A stretch of 7,326 nt of DNA from Prevotella sp. CAG:1031 (lineage in GTDB: Bacteria; Bacteroidota; Bacteroidia; Bacteroidales; Muribaculaceae). The stretch covers positions 34,045 to 41,370 of the forward strand of contig HF985606.1 of NCBI GenBank assembly GCA_000431215.1, written 5' to 3'. The notes under the pieces are model-generated. The model ran no database searches. It had not been told where the DNA came from and saw nothing but the letters and a program-made list of their open reading frames with translations. Numbering within the stretch: position 1 is the first letter of the stretch; every line of letters begins with the position of its first letter. Shown piece by piece: positions 5,088 to 7,326 of this stretch. A program made the translations under genes and the position numbers.

Positions 5088-6425
5088 ATGCAATGGGATC
5101 TGCTTATCAACGATAAGCGCTTCGGTCTCGAAAACTACCGTGGACGTCGCCGCGAGAGCCGCAGCGATTTCCAGCGCGATTTCGACCGTCTTGTTTTTTC
5201 GTCCCCTTTCCGTCGGTTGCAGAACAAGACACAGGTGTTTCCGCTGCCGGGCAGTATTTTCGTTCACAACAGACTGACGCATAGCCTCGAAGTCTCGTGT
5301 GTGGGACGCTCGATGGCACGTGCGGTGTCGCACCGTCTGCGCGAGAAATACGCAGGAGAGCCGTGGGTCGACAAGTTCGATTCGATCGACGATATTGTCG
5401 CTGCCGCCTGTCTGGCCCATGACCTCGGCAATCCCCCTTTCGGCCATTCGGGCGAAAAGGCGATTTCGACATTCTTCAGCGAAGGGCCCGGAAGTCAGAT
5501 CCGCCGGGAACTGAGCCGCGAACAGTGGGCCGACCTGACCAATTTCGAAGGAAATGCCAATGCGTTCAGGTTGCTGACCCATCAGTTCGAAGGCCGTCGG
5601 CCGGGCGGTTTTGCCATGACATATTCAACGCTCGCCTCGATAGTCAAATATCCGTTCCAGTCGACGCTTGCCAACGAACACGGCAAGTTCGGCTTCTTCA
5701 GCAGCGAAAAGGACGATTTTTGCCGCGTCGCCGACGAGCTCGGAATGATTCAGCAATATACTTCCGAAGGCGAAGTGCGTTACGCGCGCCATCCTCTTGT
5801 GTTCATTGTCGAGGCAGCCGATGATATATGCTATGAGGTGATGGATATCGAAGATGCCCACAAGCTCGGAATCCTCGACACCTCAACGGTGACCGAGACA
5901 TTCCTCCGCTTCTTCGAGCCGGCCCGCCGGGAAGAGATGCTCAGGGTTATGGAGAACGTCAATGATCCCAATGAAAAGGTAGGCTACATGCGGTCATCGG
6001 TCATCAGCCGCCTTGTCGACAGCTGTGTTGACGCTTTCGTCAGCAATGAAGACGCCATTCTCGAGGGGAGGGCCGGCGAACCGCTTATCGCTCTAATGAA
6101 TGAGCGCGAGCGCGAAGCCTACTGTCAGGCAGAAGCTCTGAGCTACGAACGCATCTATGAAACAGGCGACGTTATTGACATCGAACTTGCCGGTAACCGC
6201 ATCATCTCTTTTCTCATGGAGAAACTTATCCACGCCGTCAGGTTTCCCGAGTTGAACTATTCCCGGCTGCTTCTTGCCAAAGTTCCGCAGCAGTATCAGA
6301 CTGCTGCCCCGACACTTTTCGGGAAGATACAGGCCGCTATCGACCATATATCGGGAATGACCGATGTCTATGCCCTCGACCTGTTCAGAAAACTTAACGG
6401 CATGAGCCTCAAAATCAATAACTGA
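5088..6425 (+). CDS. dgt: Deoxyguanosinetriphosphate triphosphohydrolase (dGTPase), HD family
   Basis: Hydrolyses dGTP (and often other dNTPs) to the nucleoside plus tripolyphosphate, which helps set dNTP pools; cytoplasmic. Seen, numbering from the ATG at 5088 (445 residues): the substrate-site segment FSSPFRRLQNKTQVFPL (37-53), then NRLTHSLEV with metal ligand His65. CLAHDLGNPPFGHSGE follows, with His111-Asp112 and His120. NFEGNANAFR comes next, and EAADDICYEVMDIEDA holds the closing HD-motif Asp (245 or 246). These are the four metal-ligand positions of HD phosphohydrolases, all intact. Length is normal. An in-frame ATG at 5073 would add MESYK. The later start is preferred because Bacteroides relatives begin with M-x-W about 10 residues before KRFG, and because the promoter -7 box ends at 5068. 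The gene ends TGATG, with its stop sharing one base with the next start, so it is the first gene of an operon with the TPM protein. Confidence 0.95.
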   Translation: MQWDLLINDKRFGLENYRGRRRESRSDFQRDFDRLVFSSPFRRLQNKTQVFPLPGSIFVHNRLTHSLEVSCVGRSMARAVSHRLREKYAGEPWVDKFDSIDDIVAAACLAHDLGNPPFGHSGEKAISTFFSEGPGSQIRRELSREQWADLTNFEGNANAFRLLTHQFEGRRPGGFAMTYSTLASIVKYPFQSTLANEHGKFGFFSSEKDDFCRVADELGMIQQYTSEGEVRYARHPLVFIVEAADDICYEVMDIEDAHKLGILDTSTVTETFLRFFEPARREEMLRVMENVNDPNEKVGYMRSSVISRLVDSCVDAFVSNEDAILEGRAGEPLIALMNEREREAYCQAEALSYERIYETGDVIDIELAGNRIISFLMEKLIHAVRFPELNYSRLLLAKVPQQYQTAAPTLFGKIQAAIDHISGMTDVYALDLFRKLNGMSLKINN

Positions 6426-7326
6426 TGAAACGAATCATTTCTATATTCCTCTCTCTGCTGATTATTCTGCCTTTGGCGGCGGCTTCGCGTCCCGAAGATG
6501 TTCCGAACGTCCATGTCGCTGATTCAACCAGGTTTGTGTCGAACCCCGACAACGTGCTCAGCGCCGAGGCTGTTGCCCGTCTCGATAAAACTCTTGCCGG
6601 AATATGGCGGTCTACGAGTGCCGAACCGGTTGTGGTCGTCATAGATGAGATGGATCCGTCGACGAATATCGACGACTTCGCAACAGAGCTGTTCAACCTC
6701 TGGGGTATCGGTAAGAAAGACAACAGCAACGGATTGTTGTTTCTGGTCTCGAAAGGCGACCGCCGCGCCGCTATCCGCACCGGCCAGGGAACGGAAGCCG
6801 TGGTTCCCGACGTTGTTGCCGGCCGAATTCTGAGGAATATCACATTTCCCCGTTTCAGAGAGGGCGACTACGACGGCGGAGTCATTGCCACTGTCGACAC
6901 TCTCGGCCGTGTGATGACGGATCCGCGTTATGCCGAAGAGCTCAAGTCGGCCCAGCGCAATAATGCCCGCAATTTCGACGATGAGATTGATTTTGCCGAA
7001 GTGTTCGGCGGCTGGCTGACTGCCTCTGTAGTTCTCGGACTGATTTTTCTGATTGTGGCTGTCATGTATGTCAGGAAGTCGCGCAATTTCGACGAAGTTA
7101 CCCGCTATCATAAACTTAACGGCATGAGTCTGGCCTGCATAGTGGCGGCGTTTGTCACTCTCGGATTCTCCATCCCTGCGTGGCTTATTGTCAGGCGTGC
7201 GCGAAACCGCATTCGCCGCGGGCCGCGTTTCTGCCCGAACTGCCATACCCGCATGAACAAACTCGACGAAGAGTCGGACAACGCTTATCTGACCCCGGTT
7301 CAGGATGCCGAAGAGCGTCTGAACTC
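6425..7326 (+). CDS. TPM-domain membrane protein with zinc-ribbon-like tail, C-terminus cut off
   Basis: Visible part is 300 residues, running off the right edge. Order: a signal peptide or N-terminal anchor (1 to about 21, KR then a hydrophobic core), then a TPM domain (about 38-165). The TPM domain has the strand EPVVVVIDEM (67-76) and the family core NGLLFLVSKGDRRAAIRTG (102-120), followed by GTEAVVPD (122-129). Two membrane helices follow (about 197-216 and 236-256), and then basic residues and CPNC (Cys270, Cys273), which looks like half of a zinc ribbon whose second CxxC should lie outside the window. The TPM domain would be outside the cytoplasmic membrane and the ribbon inside. TPM proteins (YgcG/Psb32-like) have been given phosphatase or photosystem-repair roles in other lineages; no role is established for this architecture. 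The start at 6425 overlaps the dgt stop by one base (TGATG), indicating translational coupling. No biochemical link to dGTP is evident. Confidence 0.88.
   Translation, partial: MKRIISIFLSLLIILPLAAASRPEDVPNVHVADSTRFVSNPDNVLSAEAVARLDKTLAGIWRSTSAEPVVVVIDEMDPSTNIDDFATELFNLWGIGKKDNSNGLLFLVSKGDRRAAIRTGQGTEAVVPDVVAGRILRNITFPRFREGDYDGGVIATVDTLGRVMTDPRYAEELKSAQRNNARNFDDEIDFAEVFGGWLTASVVLGLIFLIVAVMYVRKSRNFDEVTRYHKLNGMSLACIVAAFVTLGFSIPAWLIVRRARNRIRRGPRFCPNCHTRMNKLDEESDNAYLTPVQDAEERLN

Noticed and set aside
5043..5582. 179-codon minus-strand frame over dgt
   Set aside because: Antisense shadow of dgt; the plus frame carries the intact HD metal site and the minus translation matches nothing I recognise.
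6524..7246. 240-codon minus-strand frame over the TPM gene
   Set aside because: Shadow of the TPM-domain gene, whose plus frame has a signal peptide, the TPM core, membrane helices and CxxC.

Overview
The window looks like a chromosomal segment from a moderately GC-rich member of the Bacteroidales, probably near Muribaculaceae. The evidence is the gene set: a B12-dependent class II ribonucleotide reductase, a DAHP synthase fused to a C-terminal chorismate mutase, a dGTPase of the Bacteroides type and a TPM-domain protein. Bacteroidetes-type promoter -7 boxes (TAnnTTTG) also occur in the intergenic gaps. The taxon is inferred from protein and promoter style, not from a search.

Layout. Positions 1-1891 (minus) hold the first 630 residues of the class II ribonucleotide reductase; its C-terminus lies off the left edge. 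Positions 1892-2533 are a 640-base, largely A+T-rich gap. It holds a cluster of direct and inverted repeats with a period near 32 bases (2129-2213), candidate promoters on both sides, and a terminator-like hairpin (2468-2494) just before the next gene. Positions 2534-3277 (plus) encode an NfsA-like FMN nitroreductase. It converges, with 8 bases between stop codons, on the two-gene minus-strand operon 4999-3286: a DUF1847 Cys-rich protein, 4 bases, then the DAHP synthase/chorismate mutase. A short divergent promoter region around 5000-5087 drives that operon to the left. To the right it drives dgt (5088-6425), whose stop overlaps by one base the start of a TPM-domain membrane protein that runs off the right edge.

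How the genes work together. Two genes act on dNTP pools from opposite sides: the reductase makes deoxynucleotides and Dgt removes the phosphates from dGTP. They are not in one operon. The DAHP synthase/chorismate mutase performs the first step of the shikimate pathway and the chorismate branch step to prephenate. DUF1847 is co-transcribed with it and has no established role.

Most of the window is ordinary core metabolism. I see no mobile element, CRISPR array, tRNA or rRNA, and no convincing new defence or biosynthetic system. The least explained parts are the repeat cluster and leader structures in 1892-2533, the DUF1847 partner gene, and the compact divergent promoter before dgt.
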